From the NCBI RefSeq assembly GCF_005930475.1, contig NZ_SJEW01000011.1, forward strand, positions 1 to 64,000: a stretch of 64,000 nt of DNA. The letters are read 5' to 3'. Shown in pieces: positions 51,661 through 60,097 of the stretch. How positions within the stretch are numbered: position 1 is the stretch's first letter; the number at the start of each line of letters is the position of its first letter. The notes beneath the pieces are model-generated. The model worked only from the letters and a program-made list of their open reading frames with translations. It was not told where the DNA came from and did not search any database. A program made the position numbers and the translations under genes. Source of the DNA: Modestobacter altitudinis (lineage in GTDB: Bacteria; Actinomycetota; Actinomycetes; Mycobacteriales; Geodermatophilaceae).

Positions 51661-54513
51661 ATGTCCAGCCCGGCTGAGCGGTACGCGGCTGCCCGCCGGC
51701 GTACCGCACACCCCACCCTCTCGGACTTCACCGCCGAGCTCGGCTTCTCCCTCGACCCGTTCCAGGTCGAGGCGTGCGAGGCCCTCGAGCAGGGGTCCGG
51801 GGTCCTGGTCTGCGCCCCGACCGGCGCGGGCAAGACCGTGGTCGGTGAGTTCGCCGTGCACAAGGCCCTGCAGGAGGGGCGCAAGGCGTTCTACACGACA
51901 CCGATCAAGGCGCTGTCCAACCAGAAGTACAGCGACCTCTGCGACCGCTACGGCACCGCCCAGGTCGGCCTGCTCACCGGGGACAACGCGATCAACGGCG
52001 ACGCGCCGGTGGTGGTGATGACCACCGAGGTGCTGCGCAACATGCTCTACGCCGACGCCCCGGCGCTGACCGACCTCGGCTACGTCGTCATGGACGAGGT
52101 GCACTACCTGGCCGACCGGTTCCGCGGTGCGGTGTGGGAGGAGGTGATCATCCACCTCCCGCAGCACGTCCGGCTGGTGTCGCTGTCGGCCACGGTCAGC
52201 AACGCCGAGGAGTTCGCCGACTGGCTGGTCACCGTCCGCGGTGACACGAAGGTCGTGGTCAGCGAGGTCCGGCCGATCCCGCTGTGGCAGCACATGCTGG
52301 TGGGAGGGAGGGTGTTCGACCTGTTCGCGCTGCGCCCCGCCGCGCACGCGGGGGAGTGGGACCCGACCCCGCGCGGGCTGTCCACCCGTGAGCGTGGCCG
52401 AGCGGTGGTCGACCCCGAGCTCGTCCGCTACGTGCACGAGCAGGAACGGCGACACGACTCCTGGCACGGCGGCGGGGGCGCCGGCATCCGCGGGGGTGGC
52501 AACCGGCCCCGGTACCGGCCGCCGTCCCGGCCCGAGGTCATCGAACGGCTGGACCGGGCCGGGCTGCTGCCGGCGATCACCTTCGTGTTCAGCCGCAACG
52601 GCTGCGACACCGCCGTCCACCAGTGCCTGGCCTCGGGGATGCGGCTCACCGACGAGGTCGAGCGGTCGGCGATCGCCGAGGTGATCGACCGGCGCACCGG
52701 GTCGCTGCCGGAGGAGGACCTGCACGTCCTGGGCTTCTGGGAGTGGCGGGAGGGGCTGCTCGCCGGCTTCGCCGCGCACCACGCCGGTCTCGTCCCGGCG
52801 TTCAAGGAGACGGTCGAGGAGTGCTTCGTCCGCGGCCTGGTCAAGGCGGTGTTCGCCACCGAGACCCTGGCGCTGGGCATCAACATGCCCGCCCGCACCG
52901 TCGTCCTGGAGCGGCTGGTCAAGTGGAACGGCGAGGCGCACGCCGACGTGACGCCGGGGGAGTACACCCAGCTCACCGGGCGGGCCGGGCGCCGCGGCAT
53001 CGACATCGAGGGGCACGCGGTCGTCGTCTGGGGGCCGGGGGTCGACCCGGCCGTCGTCGCCGGGCTCGCCAGCACCCGGACCTACCCGCTGCGGTCGTCG
53101 TTCCGGCCCAGCTACAACATGGCGGTCAACCTGGTCGGCGCGTTCGGCCGGGACCGCGCCCGGGAACTGCTGGCCTTCTCCTTCGCGCAGTTCCAGGCCG
53201 ACCGGTCGGTCGTCGGGCTGGCCCGGTCCGCGGCCCGGCACGAGGAGGACGCCGCCCGGCTGGCGAAGGAGATGAACGACGGGCTGAGCGCCGCGGTCCT
53301 CGACGTCGCCGGCTACGCCCGGTTGCGGATGGAGATCTCCGAGCGGGAGAAGGAGCTGTCCCGGGACTCCCAGGCGCGGCGCCGGGCCGACGCCGCGGAG
53401 TCGCTGGGGGCGCTGCGGGCCGGTGACGTCATCCGGGTGCCCAGCGGCCGGCGGCAGGGGCTGGCCGTCGTCCTGGACCCGGGGGTCACCGAGATCACCG
53501 AGCCCCGGCCGCTGGTGCTCACCGAGGACAAGTGGGCGGGCCGGCTCGCCTCGGTGGACTTCCCCTCCCCGGTGACCGCGCTGGCCCGGGTGCGGGTGCC
53601 GAAGAACTTCAACCACCGCAGCCCGCACGCCCGGCGGGACCTCGCCGCGACGCTGCGCACCGCCCGGGTGGAGAACGACCTCGGGGCGCGGCGCACCAAG
53701 GGTCGCTCGGCGGCCGCCGACGACCCGGTGCTCGCCGACCTCCGGCACGCGCTGCGCGCCCACCCGGTGCACGCGCTGGGCGACCGGGAGGAGCGGGTGC
53801 GCGCGGCCGACCGGTGGCTGCGCGAGGTGCGCGACGCCGAACGGCTGCAGCGGCAGATGGCCGACCGCACCGGGTCGCTGACCCGCCAGTTCGACCGCAC
53901 CTGCGACGTCCTGCAGGAGCTGGGCTACCTGGTGCCGGCCGCGGTGCTGCCCGTCGAGGTCCCCGAGGACGGCGTGCCGCCGGAGGAGTCGCCGGTGGTC
54001 ACCGACGCCGGCCGCCGGCTGAGCCGGATCTGGTCGGAGACCGACCTGCTCACCGCCGAGTGCGCCCGGGCCGGCGTCTTCCGCGGGCTGAACGCCGCGG
54101 AGCTGGCCGGCTGCGTCTCGGCGCTGGTCTTCGAGGCCCGCCGGGAGGGACCGGCGACGCCGTCCGTCCCGGCCGGCAAGGTCGCCGCTGCCCTCGCCGA
54201 GATGCGCCGGGTGCAGCTCCGGCTGGCCGACGTGGAGCGGGAGCACGAGGTGCCGGTGACCCGGGAGCTCGACCTGGGCTTCGTCTGGGCGGCCTACCGG
54301 TGGGCCGACGGGCAGACCCTGGACCGGGTGCTGGCCGGTGCGGAGCAGGCGGGCACCGAGCTGTCCGGCGGGGACTTCGTGCGCTGGGCGCGGCAGCTGA
54401 TCGACCTGCTCGACCAGCTGGCCAAGGTCGCCGACGAACCGTTGGCCGGCACCGCCCGGGCCGCGGTGGGCCGGGTGCGCCGCGGCGTGGTGGCGGTGGC
54501 GGTCAGCGGCTGA
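51661..54513 (+). CDS. helY: Ski2/Mtr4-like DEAD/DEAH-box RNA helicase
   Basis: 950 residues. Superfamily 2 helicase: Walker A CAPTGAGKT near 51, TTPIKALSNQKY, DEVHYL near 145, SATVSN, then the C-terminal core with QLTGRAGRRGIDIEGHAVV near 440, and helical and DSHCT-type domain ending LLDQLAKVADEPLAGTARAAVGRVRRGVV. Ski2/Mtr4-like helicases unwind RNA for degradation; the HelY substrate is not known. The place after tatC and before the DUF4333 gene matches Rv2092c in M. tuberculosis (from memory). Confidence 0.92.
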   Translation: MSSPAERYAAARRRTAHPTLSDFTAELGFSLDPFQVEACEALEQGSGVLVCAPTGAGKTVVGEFAVHKALQEGRKAFYTTPIKALSNQKYSDLCDRYGTAQVGLLTGDNAINGDAPVVVMTTEVLRNMLYADAPALTDLGYVVMDEVHYLADRFRGAVWEEVIIHLPQHVRLVSLSATVSNAEEFADWLVTVRGDTKVVVSEVRPIPLWQHMLVGGRVFDLFALRPAAHAGEWDPTPRGLSTRERGRAVVDPELVRYVHEQERRHDSWHGGGGAGIRGGGNRPRYRPPSRPEVIERLDRAGLLPAITFVFSRNGCDTAVHQCLASGMRLTDEVERSAIAEVIDRRTGSLPEEDLHVLGFWEWREGLLAGFAAHHAGLVPAFKETVEECFVRGLVKAVFATETLALGINMPARTVVLERLVKWNGEAHADVTPGEYTQLTGRAGRRGIDIEGHAVVVWGPGVDPAVVAGLASTRTYPLRSSFRPSYNMAVNLVGAFGRDRARELLAFSFAQFQADRSVVGLARSAARHEEDAARLAKEMNDGLSAAVLDVAGYARLRMEISEREKELSRDSQARRRADAAESLGALRAGDVIRVPSGRRQGLAVVLDPGVTEITEPRPLVLTEDKWAGRLASVDFPSPVTALARVRVPKNFNHRSPHARRDLAATLRTARVENDLGARRTKGRSAAADDPVLADLRHALRAHPVHALGDREERVRAADRWLREVRDAERLQRQMADRTGSLTRQFDRTCDVLQELGYLVPAAVLPVEVPEDGVPPEESPVVTDAGRRLSRIWSETDLLTAECARAGVFRGLNAAELAGCVSALVFEARREGPATPSVPAGKVAAALAEMRRVQLRLADVEREHEVPVTRELDLGFVWAAYRWADGQTLDRVLAGAEQAGTELSGGDFVRWARQLIDLLDQLAKVADEPLAGTARAAVGRVRRGVVAVAVSG

Positions 54514-54611
54514 CCGCCCAGGGGCCGGCCGTGGCGCCCCCGGTCGCACGGGGACCATGGGACACAATCGCCGGACCCGTGCCCGGGGAACCGGCACCGC
54601 ACCGAGGAGCG

Positions 54612-55286
54612 ATGATGAGCCAGCCGCCGCAGGGCGAGGACCCACAGCAGGACGGCCGGGCCCAGCCCGGCTGGGGGCCGCCGTCCGGGCAGTACGGCGG
54701 CGGGTACGGCCAGCAGGGCGGGCAGGGGCAGCCGGGTGGCCACGGCGGCCAGTACGGGCAGCCCGGTCAGGGCGGCTGGGGGCCGCCGAGCCAGTACGGC
54801 GCGCCCGGGCAGTACGGCGCCCCGGCCGGCTACGGCCAGCCCGGCCAGTACGGCAGCCCGCACGGCCAGCCCTACGGACCCCCGGCGCAGTACGGGCAGC
54901 CCGGCCAGTACGGCGCCCCGCCCGGCTGGGGGCAGCCCTACGGCCAGTACGGCGGCTGGGAGCAGCCGCCACCACCGGCTCGTCGCGGACGTCGGTTCGG
55001 CCTGCTCTTCGGGCTGCTGGTCCTCGCCCTGCTCATCGGGCTGGCCTTCACCCTGCCGGCGCGGCTGGCCGGCACCCGGCTGGACCCCGAGGCGGTGCAG
55101 CGGGACGTCGCCGCGCAGTACGAGCAGCGCGAGGGCGTGGCCCTGGAGCTGTCCTGCGACCAGACGATGACCGTCGAGGACGGCCGGACCTACGAGTGCG
55201 ACGGGACGACCGCCGACGGCGACCCGGTCACCATCACCCTCACCCTCAGCGGCACCGACGGGGACTACACCTGGTCCGACAGCTGA
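54612..55286 (+). CDS. DUF4333 membrane protein with Gly/Pro/Gln/Tyr-rich N-terminus
   Basis: 224 residues. The first 115 residues are a low-complexity cytosolic region of repeats such as GQYG, PGQYGAP and GWGQP; a single transmembrane helix follows (FGLLFGLLVLALLIGLAFTL, about 131-150), then an external DUF4333 domain (LDPEAVQRDVAAQYEQREG..SCDQTMTVEDGRTYECDGTT) with two Cys that may pair. The low-complexity region resembles phase-separating or cell-wall-contact proteins of actinobacteria; function unknown. GAGGAG lies about 5 nt before ATG 54612. Rv2091c lies in the same place (from memory). Confidence 0.85.
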   Translation: MMSQPPQGEDPQQDGRAQPGWGPPSGQYGGGYGQQGGQGQPGGHGGQYGQPGQGGWGPPSQYGAPGQYGAPAGYGQPGQYGSPHGQPYGPPAQYGQPGQYGAPPGWGQPYGQYGGWEQPPPPARRGRRFGLLFGLLVLALLIGLAFTLPARLAGTRLDPEAVQRDVAAQYEQREGVALELSCDQTMTVEDGRTYECDGTTADGDPVTITLTLSGTDGDYTWSDS

Positions 55287-55308
55287 CCCCGGTCAGCGGT
55301 CGGACCAG
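55271..55308. terminator. Bidirectional hairpin encoding the last codons of two convergent genes
   Basis: CTGGTCCGAC pairs with GTCGGACCAG, and inside it GCTGACC pairs with GGTCAGC. The stem includes the stop codons of the DUF4333 gene (55286) and the exonuclease gene (55293), so both proteins end in Trp-Ser-Asp-X. Strong symmetric terminator for both strands. Confidence 0.75.
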
Positions 55309-56210
55309 CCCAGCGCCGCGCCCAGCCGGCGCACCGAGGACTCCAGCCCGTGCGCCTGGGCCAGCGCGTCGAGGGCGTCCGGGTCGGCCGGGCGGCGTGG
55401 CAGGGCGCCGTCCACCGGCGGCAGGTCGATGGTGGTGACCACGGCGACGACCTCCGGGGCGGCGTCCAGGTAGGCGTCGGCCGCGTGCAGCTTCTTCAGC
55501 AGCGCCGCGGTCAGCGGCGGCTTCGGGACGACGGTGCGGGCGACCGCGTCCCGGATGCCGGCCAGCGAGCCGAACTCGTTGATCAACGTGGCCGCGGTCT
55601 TCTCCCCGACGCCGGTCACCCCGGGCAGCCCGTCGCTGGGGTCACCGCGCAGCACCGCGAAGTCGGCGTAGGCGCGGCCGGGGATGCCGTACCTGGCGGC
55701 CACCGCGGCCTCGTCGACGAACTCCAGGTCGTTGATGCCCCGGTTGGTGTACAGCACCCGGACGCCGCGGTCGTCGTCGACCAGCTGGAACAGGTCCCGG
55801 TCACCGGTGACGACGTCGACCGGCCCGCGGGCCCGGGTGGCGAGCGTGCCGATCACGTCGTCGGCCTCGTACCCCGGCGCCCCCACCCGGGTCAGGCCGG
55901 CGGCGGCCAGCACCTCGACCAGCACCGGCACCTGCGGGCCGAGCTCGTCGGGGACCTCCTCGCCGCCGGCCTCGGCGACCCGGTGGGCCTTGTAGCTGGG
56001 CAGCGCGGCCACCCGGAAGGCCGGCCGCCAGTCGTCGTCCCAGCAGGCGACGAGCCGGTCGGGGGAGTGGGCCACGACCAGCCGCGAGGTCATGTCCAGG
56101 AAGCCGCGGACGGCGTTGACAGGCCGGCCGTCGGGGCTGGTGACGCTGGTGGGCACGCCGAAGAAGGCACGGAAGTACAGGCTCGCGGCGTCCAGCAGCA
56201 TGGTCGTCAC
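55293..56210 (-). CDS. 5'-3' exonuclease (flap-endonuclease-like)
   Basis: 305 residues from GTG 56210 (ATG 56201 is also possible). Like the N-terminal nuclease domain of DNA polymerase I: MLLDAASLYFRAFFGVP, DMTSRLV, VACWDDDWRPAFR, YEADDVIGTLA, VVTGDRDLFQLVDD (metal Asp residues), GDPSDGLPGVTGVGEKTAATLINEFG (helix-hairpin-helix DNA-binding). It lacks polymerase domains. Shares its terminator with the DUF4333 gene. Divergent from the M24 peptidase gene. Confidence 0.9.
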   Translation of the reverse strand: MTTMLLDAASLYFRAFFGVPTSVTSPDGRPVNAVRGFLDMTSRLVVAHSPDRLVACWDDDWRPAFRVAALPSYKAHRVAEAGGEEVPDELGPQVPVLVEVLAAAGLTRVGAPGYEADDVIGTLATRARGPVDVVTGDRDLFQLVDDDRGVRVLYTNRGINDLEFVDEAAVAARYGIPGRAYADFAVLRGDPSDGLPGVTGVGEKTAATLINEFGSLAGIRDAVARTVVPKPPLTAALLKKLHAADAYLDAAPEVVAVVTTIDLPPVDGALPRRPADPDALDALAQAHGLESSVRRLGAALGWSDR

Positions 56211-56264
56211 GGCCAGACCGTAACGGGCCGGCATCGACGCAGCGGAGCCCTCCGCGCCGCTGGA

Positions 56265-56270
56265 TAGTCT
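56265..56270 (+). promoter_or_regulatory. -10 element of the M24 peptidase gene (leaderless type)
   Basis: TAGTCT, 6 nt before GTG 56277. Confidence 0.5.
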
Positions 56271-56276
56271 GCGCGG

Positions 56277-57422
56277 GTGGCCGCCGCTCCTGCTCCCTCC
56301 CCGCTGGTGTCCGTCGACCGGGTGCATGCCGCGCGTGCGGTCGCCGACGAGCTCGGCGTCGACGTCGTGGTCGTCACCCCCGGGTCGGACCTGCGTTACC
56401 TCTGCGGGTACGCCGCGCACGCCATGGAGCGGCTGACCGCCCTGGCCGTGCCGCGCCGCGGTGAGCCGCTGCTGGTGGTGCCCCGCCTGGAGGCGCCGAT
56501 GGTGGAGGCCTCCCCGGCCGGAGCGCTCGGGCTGGAGCTGCTGGCCTGGGACGAGACCGACGACCCGTTCGCCCTGCTGGCCTCGGCGCTGCGGGCCCGG
56601 CTGGGCAGCGCGCCGGCCCGGGTGGCGGTCGGCAACCGGACCTGGGCCGAGCACGCGCTGGGCATCCAGCGGGCGCTGCCGGGCTCGGTGCTGGAGCTGG
56701 CCGCGCCGGTGGTCGATCGGCTGCGGATGGTCAAGACGCCGAACGAGGTCGAGGAGCTCGCCCGCGCCGCCGCGGCGATCGACCGGGTGCACGCCCGGAT
56801 GGGGGAGTGGCTGCGGGTCGGGCGCACCGAGGCCGAGGTCGGGGCCGACATCGCGGCCGCCATCCTCGCCGAGGGGCACGTGGCGGTGGACTTCACGATC
56901 GTCGGCTCGGGTCCCAACGGCGCCAGCCCGCACCACGAGCTCTCCGACCGGGTGATCCAGGCCGGGGACATGGTGGTCGTCGACATCGGTGGGGAGACCG
57001 CCACCGGCTACCGGTCGGACTGCACCCGCACCTACATCGTCGGGGGCGTGGCCGCCCGGGGCCTGCTCCAGTGGTACGGGGTGCTGCAGCAGGCGCAGGC
57101 CGCGGCCACGGCGGCGGTGCGCCCCGGGGTCACCTGCGCGCAGGTCGACGCGGCGGCCCGGCAGGTGATCACCGACGCCGGGTGGGGTGGGCAGTTCATC
57201 CACCGGACCGGGCACGGCATCGGCCTGGACACCCACGAGGCGCCCTACGTCGTCGAGGGCAACGACCTGCCGCTCGAGCCGGGGATGGCCTTCTCGGTCG
57301 AACCCGGCATCTACCTGGCGGGCCGCTACGGCGCCCGCATCGAGGACATCGTGGTCTGCACCGACGACGGCGTCCGGACTCTGAACAGGGGCACCCGTGA
57401 GCTCGTCGAACTCCCCGGCTGA
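56277..57422 (+). CDS. pepQ: M24 family metallopeptidase (Xaa-Pro dipeptidase type)
   Basis: 381 residues from GTG 56277. Creatinase N-domain, then the pita-bread metalloenzyme domain with all five metal ligands: Asp in VVVDIGGE, Asp in SDCTRTYIVG, His in HRTGHGIGLDTHE, Glu in EPGMAFSVEPGIYL, Glu in RIEDIVVC. Cuts dipeptides or N-terminal residues next to Pro. Same place as pepE/Rv2089c near the Pup locus in M. tuberculosis (from memory). Its 3' end overlaps the Lrp-type gene by 26 nt. Confidence 0.9.
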   Translation: MAAAPAPSPLVSVDRVHAARAVADELGVDVVVVTPGSDLRYLCGYAAHAMERLTALAVPRRGEPLLVVPRLEAPMVEASPAGALGLELLAWDETDDPFALLASALRARLGSAPARVAVGNRTWAEHALGIQRALPGSVLELAAPVVDRLRMVKTPNEVEELARAAAAIDRVHARMGEWLRVGRTEAEVGADIAAAILAEGHVAVDFTIVGSGPNGASPHHELSDRVIQAGDMVVVDIGGETATGYRSDCTRTYIVGGVAARGLLQWYGVLQQAQAAATAAVRPGVTCAQVDAAARQVITDAGWGGQFIHRTGHGIGLDTHEAPYVVEGNDLPLEPGMAFSVEPGIYLAGRYGARIEDIVVCTDDGVRTLNRGTRELVELPG

Positions 57423-57888
57423 CCCGGCGGCCGGCGGCGCGACCCCGCCGGCGGCCGACGTCGACCGCGCCCTGCTCAGCGCCCTGGCCCGGGACGGCCG
57501 GGCGAGCTTCACCGACCTGGCCGAGCGCGTGGGCCTGTCGGTCTCCGCGGTGCACCAGCGGGTGCGCCGGCTGGAGCAGCGCGGCCTGATCACCGGGTAC
57601 GCGGCGCAACTGGACGCCAAGGCCCTGGGGCTGCCGCTGACCGCCTTCGTGTCGATCACCCCGATCGACGTGGCACAGCCCGACGACGCACCGGCCCGGC
57701 TGGCGCGGCTGCCGGCGATCGAGGCCTGCCACTCCGTCGCCGGCATGGAGAGCTACATCCTCAAGGTCCGCGTCGCCTCACCGGACGCGCTCGAGGCGCT
57801 GCTGCAGGAGATCCGGGCCGTCGCCAACGTCACCACCCGGACCACCGTCGTCCTCTCCACCTTCTACGAGGACCGCCCACCGGTCTGA
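57397..57888 (+). CDS. Lrp/AsnC family transcriptional regulator
   Basis: 163 residues from GTG 57397. N-terminal HTH (ADVDRALLSALARDGRASFTDLAERVGLSVSAVHQRVRRLEQRGLI) and C-terminal RAM/effector domain (ACHSVAGMESYILKVRVASPDALEALLQEI...TRTTVVLS). Overlaps the peptidase gene by 26 nt, so the two are expressed together; a peptidase and an amino-acid-sensing regulator form a plausible pair. Effector unknown. Confidence 0.9.
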   Translation: MSSSNSPADPAAGGATPPAADVDRALLSALARDGRASFTDLAERVGLSVSAVHQRVRRLEQRGLITGYAAQLDAKALGLPLTAFVSITPIDVAQPDDAPARLARLPAIEACHSVAGMESYILKVRVASPDALEALLQEIRAVANVTTRTTVVLSTFYEDRPPV

Positions 57889-57915
57889 GCCGCGCACGCG
57901 TGGCTGGACACGACG

Positions 57916-57931
57916 TCGAACATGTGTTCGG
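57916..57931. promoter_or_regulatory. LexA (SOS) box
   Basis: TCGAACATGTGTTCGG matches the mycobacterial SOS-box pattern TCGAAC-N4-GTTCGA in 11 of its 12 fixed bases. It ends 8 nt before the ATG of the radical SAM gene, so LexA would sit on the promoter of a leaderless message. Confidence 0.8.
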
Positions 57932-57939
57932 ATCGGGTC

Positions 57940-59082
57940 ATGCGATGGGACGCGCAACGGCTCGACTTCGCCGAGCCCGAGACGCTGCCCGGCCTGCCCA
58001 CCGTCCGGGGGCTGCTGCGCAGCGTCGAGGTGCCGGAGTTCCCGGGCCTGACGTTCCACGAGGTGCGGGCCAAGAGCGCGCTCAACGCCGTGCCGAAGGG
58101 CTCGGCCATGCCGTTCGGCCACACGATCAACACCTTCCGGGGTTGCTCCCATGCGTGTGTCTACTGCTACGCCCGCAGCACGCACGAGTGGCTGGAGCTG
58201 GACAGCGGGCAGGACTTCGACCAGCAGATCGTGGTCAAGACCAACGTGGTCGAGGTGCTGCGCCGGGAGCTGGCCCGGCCGAGCTGGAACCGCGAGCACG
58301 TCGCCCTCGGCACGAACACCGATCCCTACCAGCGGGCCGAGGGCCGGTACCGGCTGATGCCCGGGGTCATCGACGCGCTGGCCCGGTCCGGCACGCCGTT
58401 CTCGATCCTCACCAAGGGCACGCTGGCCCGCCGGGACCTGCCGCTGCTGGCCGCCGCGTCCCGCGACGTCCCGATCGGCATGGGCGTCTCGATGGCCATC
58501 TGGGACGACGACCTGCACGCCGCCCTCGAGCCCGGCGCGCCCACCCCGCGGGCCCGGCTGGACCTGGTCCGGGCGATCACCGACGCCGGGCTGCCGTGCG
58601 GGGTCTTCCTCGCCCCGGTGCTCCCGGGGCTGACCGACGGCAGGCACCACCTGGCGGCCGCGATCGGGGCGATCGCCGAGGCGGGCGCGACCGGGGTCAC
58701 CGTGCTCCCGCTGCACCTGCGGCCCGGCGCCCGTGAGTGGTTCACCAGCTGGCTGGCCCGCGAGCACCCCGCTCTGGTCAGCCGCTACCAGCAGCTCTAC
58801 GGCCGCGGCGCCTACGTCCCCGCCGAGTACCGCAGCTGGCTCGCCGGCCGGGTCGCGCCGCTGCTGGCCGAGCACGGGCTCGACCGGCACAGCGGCGGCA
58901 CCGCCCGCGGGCTGAGCGGCTCCACCGGCGCCTCGGCCGGCTCCACCGGCGCCTCGGCCGGCTCGGACAGCGGGTTGCCCGGCGACGAGTCCGCCGGCTT
59001 CCCGGCGGGCAGCCTGCCGGTGCGGCTGCCCGGCCCGGTCGCCCCCGAGCCGGAGCAGGCGGAGCAGCTGTTCCTCTGCTGA
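57940..59082 (+). CDS. Rv2578c-family radical SAM protein (SOS-controlled)
   Basis: 380 residues from ATG 57940 (in-frame ATG 57922 lies inside the LexA box). SplB-like radical SAM: NTFRGCSHACVYCYARS with the CxxxCxxC [4Fe-4S] motif near residue 75, ALGTNTDPYQRAEGRYRLM, FSILTKGTLARRDLPLL. The C-terminal tail from about 325 is Ser/Gly-rich with a duplicated GSTGASA and Pro/Glu-rich end. No intein, unlike some homologues. The SOS box and homology to photoproduct-lyase-like proteins suggest DNA-damage response; reaction unknown. Confidence 0.9.
   Translation: MRWDAQRLDFAEPETLPGLPTVRGLLRSVEVPEFPGLTFHEVRAKSALNAVPKGSAMPFGHTINTFRGCSHACVYCYARSTHEWLELDSGQDFDQQIVVKTNVVEVLRRELARPSWNREHVALGTNTDPYQRAEGRYRLMPGVIDALARSGTPFSILTKGTLARRDLPLLAAASRDVPIGMGVSMAIWDDDLHAALEPGAPTPRARLDLVRAITDAGLPCGVFLAPVLPGLTDGRHHLAAAIGAIAEAGATGVTVLPLHLRPGAREWFTSWLAREHPALVSRYQQLYGRGAYVPAEYRSWLAGRVAPLLAEHGLDRHSGGTARGLSGSTGASAGSTGASAGSDSGLPGDESAGFPAGSLPVRLPGPVAPEPEQAEQLFLC
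58918..58964 (+). repeat. 21-bp tandem repeat within the radical SAM gene
   Basis: Two perfect copies of a 21-nt unit starting GGCTCCACCGGCGCCTCGG (58918 and 58939) plus 5 nt of a third. Encodes the linker GSTGASAGSTGASAG. Confidence 0.85.
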
Positions 59083-59092
59083 CCGACGGGCG

Positions 59093-59944
59093 TCAGCCGC
59101 CGCCGGCCAACCGGGCGGCCCGGCTGACGCTGCGCTTGGCGCGGACCGCGCCGCGGGGTGCCACGGGTGACGTCCCGGCGGCCAGGGCCAGTCGCCGGTA
59201 GGAGTCGTAGGACAGCGTCAGGTAGACCGTCGCCAGCTCCTCGACCGCCTCGCGCCGGCTGGGCGGCGCGGTGGCCCGCATCGCGGTGGCGGTCCGGACG
59301 GCGTGCTTGGCGAAGGTGACCTGCAGCGCCTGGGTGGACAGCTGCCCGCCGACGTGCGAGTTGACCCCCGGGCCGCGGCGCAACGCAGGCAGCACCCACG
59401 GGCTGGCCGCCAGGCTGGGGAACCGGTTGCGCGTCTCCTCCCAGGCGTGCCAGGCGGTCAGGGCTCCCGGCACCGACCACTCGCCGTCGTCGGTGGAGAC
59501 CAGCAACCGCCGCGTGGTCGCGTGCACCTGGTCGCGGCGGAGCCCCCGGAACTGCCCGACGGTCCCCGGCCAGCCCAGCGCGAGGGCGCACCAGGCCACC
59601 GTGCGCAGGTGCTCGGGGGCGTCGCTGCGGACCCGGGTCAGCTCCCGCAGGTCGAGGGTGAGCGGGTCGGGCTCCGGGGTCCGCGGCTGGGCGATCTGGA
59701 TCCCGCCGTAGCGCGCCACCTTGGTGTACAGCGCGACGGTGGCCGGCTTCCACTCCCGTGCCGCGGCCACCGGGTCGAGCCCGGTCTCGGCCAGGGCGTC
59801 GGGCCCCAGGTCCTGCTCGAGGGCGGCCTCGACCAGCCGGCGCCACTGCGCCTCGTACCTGCGGGGCGGGGTGATCCGCGCCCAGGCGCGTGCGGCCGGC
59901 GGAGCGGGCATGTCCGGCAGCGCACGCTGCCAGCCACTGGTCAT
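59093..59944 (-). CDS. Hypothetical protein with weak tyrosine-recombinase-like layout
   Basis: 283 residues from ATG 59944. I do not recognise the family. Helical protein with RTVAWCALALGWPGTVGQFRGLRRDQVHATTRRLLVSTDD, WSVPGALTAWHAWEETRNRF, QALQVTFAKHAVRTATAMR and a basic Arg/Ala-rich end. The order (short first segment, RDQVH..R..LL, then YL-type helices) recalls a tyrosine recombinase core, but the catalytic R..HxxR..H..Y set is not present, so it cannot recombine. TAGACT 6 nt before ATG is a leaderless-type promoter, and the recurrent 14-mer sits 3 nt upstream of that hexamer. Convergent with the radical SAM gene. Confidence 0.75.
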   Translation of the reverse strand: MTSGWQRALPDMPAPPAARAWARITPPRRYEAQWRRLVEAALEQDLGPDALAETGLDPVAAAREWKPATVALYTKVARYGGIQIAQPRTPEPDPLTLDLRELTRVRSDAPEHLRTVAWCALALGWPGTVGQFRGLRRDQVHATTRRLLVSTDDGEWSVPGALTAWHAWEETRNRFPSLAASPWVLPALRRGPGVNSHVGGQLSTQALQVTFAKHAVRTATAMRATAPPSRREAVEELATVYLTLSYDSYRRLALAAGTSPVAPRGAVRAKRSVSRAARLAGGG

Positions 59945-59950
59945 GACCCC

Positions 59951-59956
59951 AGTCTA
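59951..59956 (-). promoter_or_regulatory. -10 element of the gene at 59093-59944 (leaderless type)
   Basis: TAGACT on the minus strand, 6 nt before ATG 59944. Confidence 0.5.
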
Positions 59957-59959
59957 AAG

Positions 59960-59973
59960 CCGTTATCCCCAAC
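59960..59973 (+). repeat. Recurrent intergenic 14-mer, copy 5
   Basis: Exact CCGTTATCCCCAAC. On the minus strand it lies 3 nt upstream of the -10 hexamer of the gene at 59093-59944, where a spacer/-35 or operator would be. Confidence 0.7.
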
Positions 59974-60097
59974 ATTCCCAAAGAATACTGAAGTGGCCGG
60001 GAAAGACCGCGGCACCCTCCGGGCGCCGAGGCAACGACACCAGAGGTCCTCTCCCTACATCGGCAGTCGAACCCGTGACCATGACCGCCACCGGGCC

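Noticed and set aside
57397-57422. 26-nt overlap of M24 peptidase and Lrp gene as an error
   Set aside because: Both frames have complete domains; overlaps of this size are normal in tight gene pairs.
58165-58180. Intein in the Rv2578c-type gene, as in some homologues
   Set aside because: The CSHACVYCY motif is continuous with the flanking host sequence.
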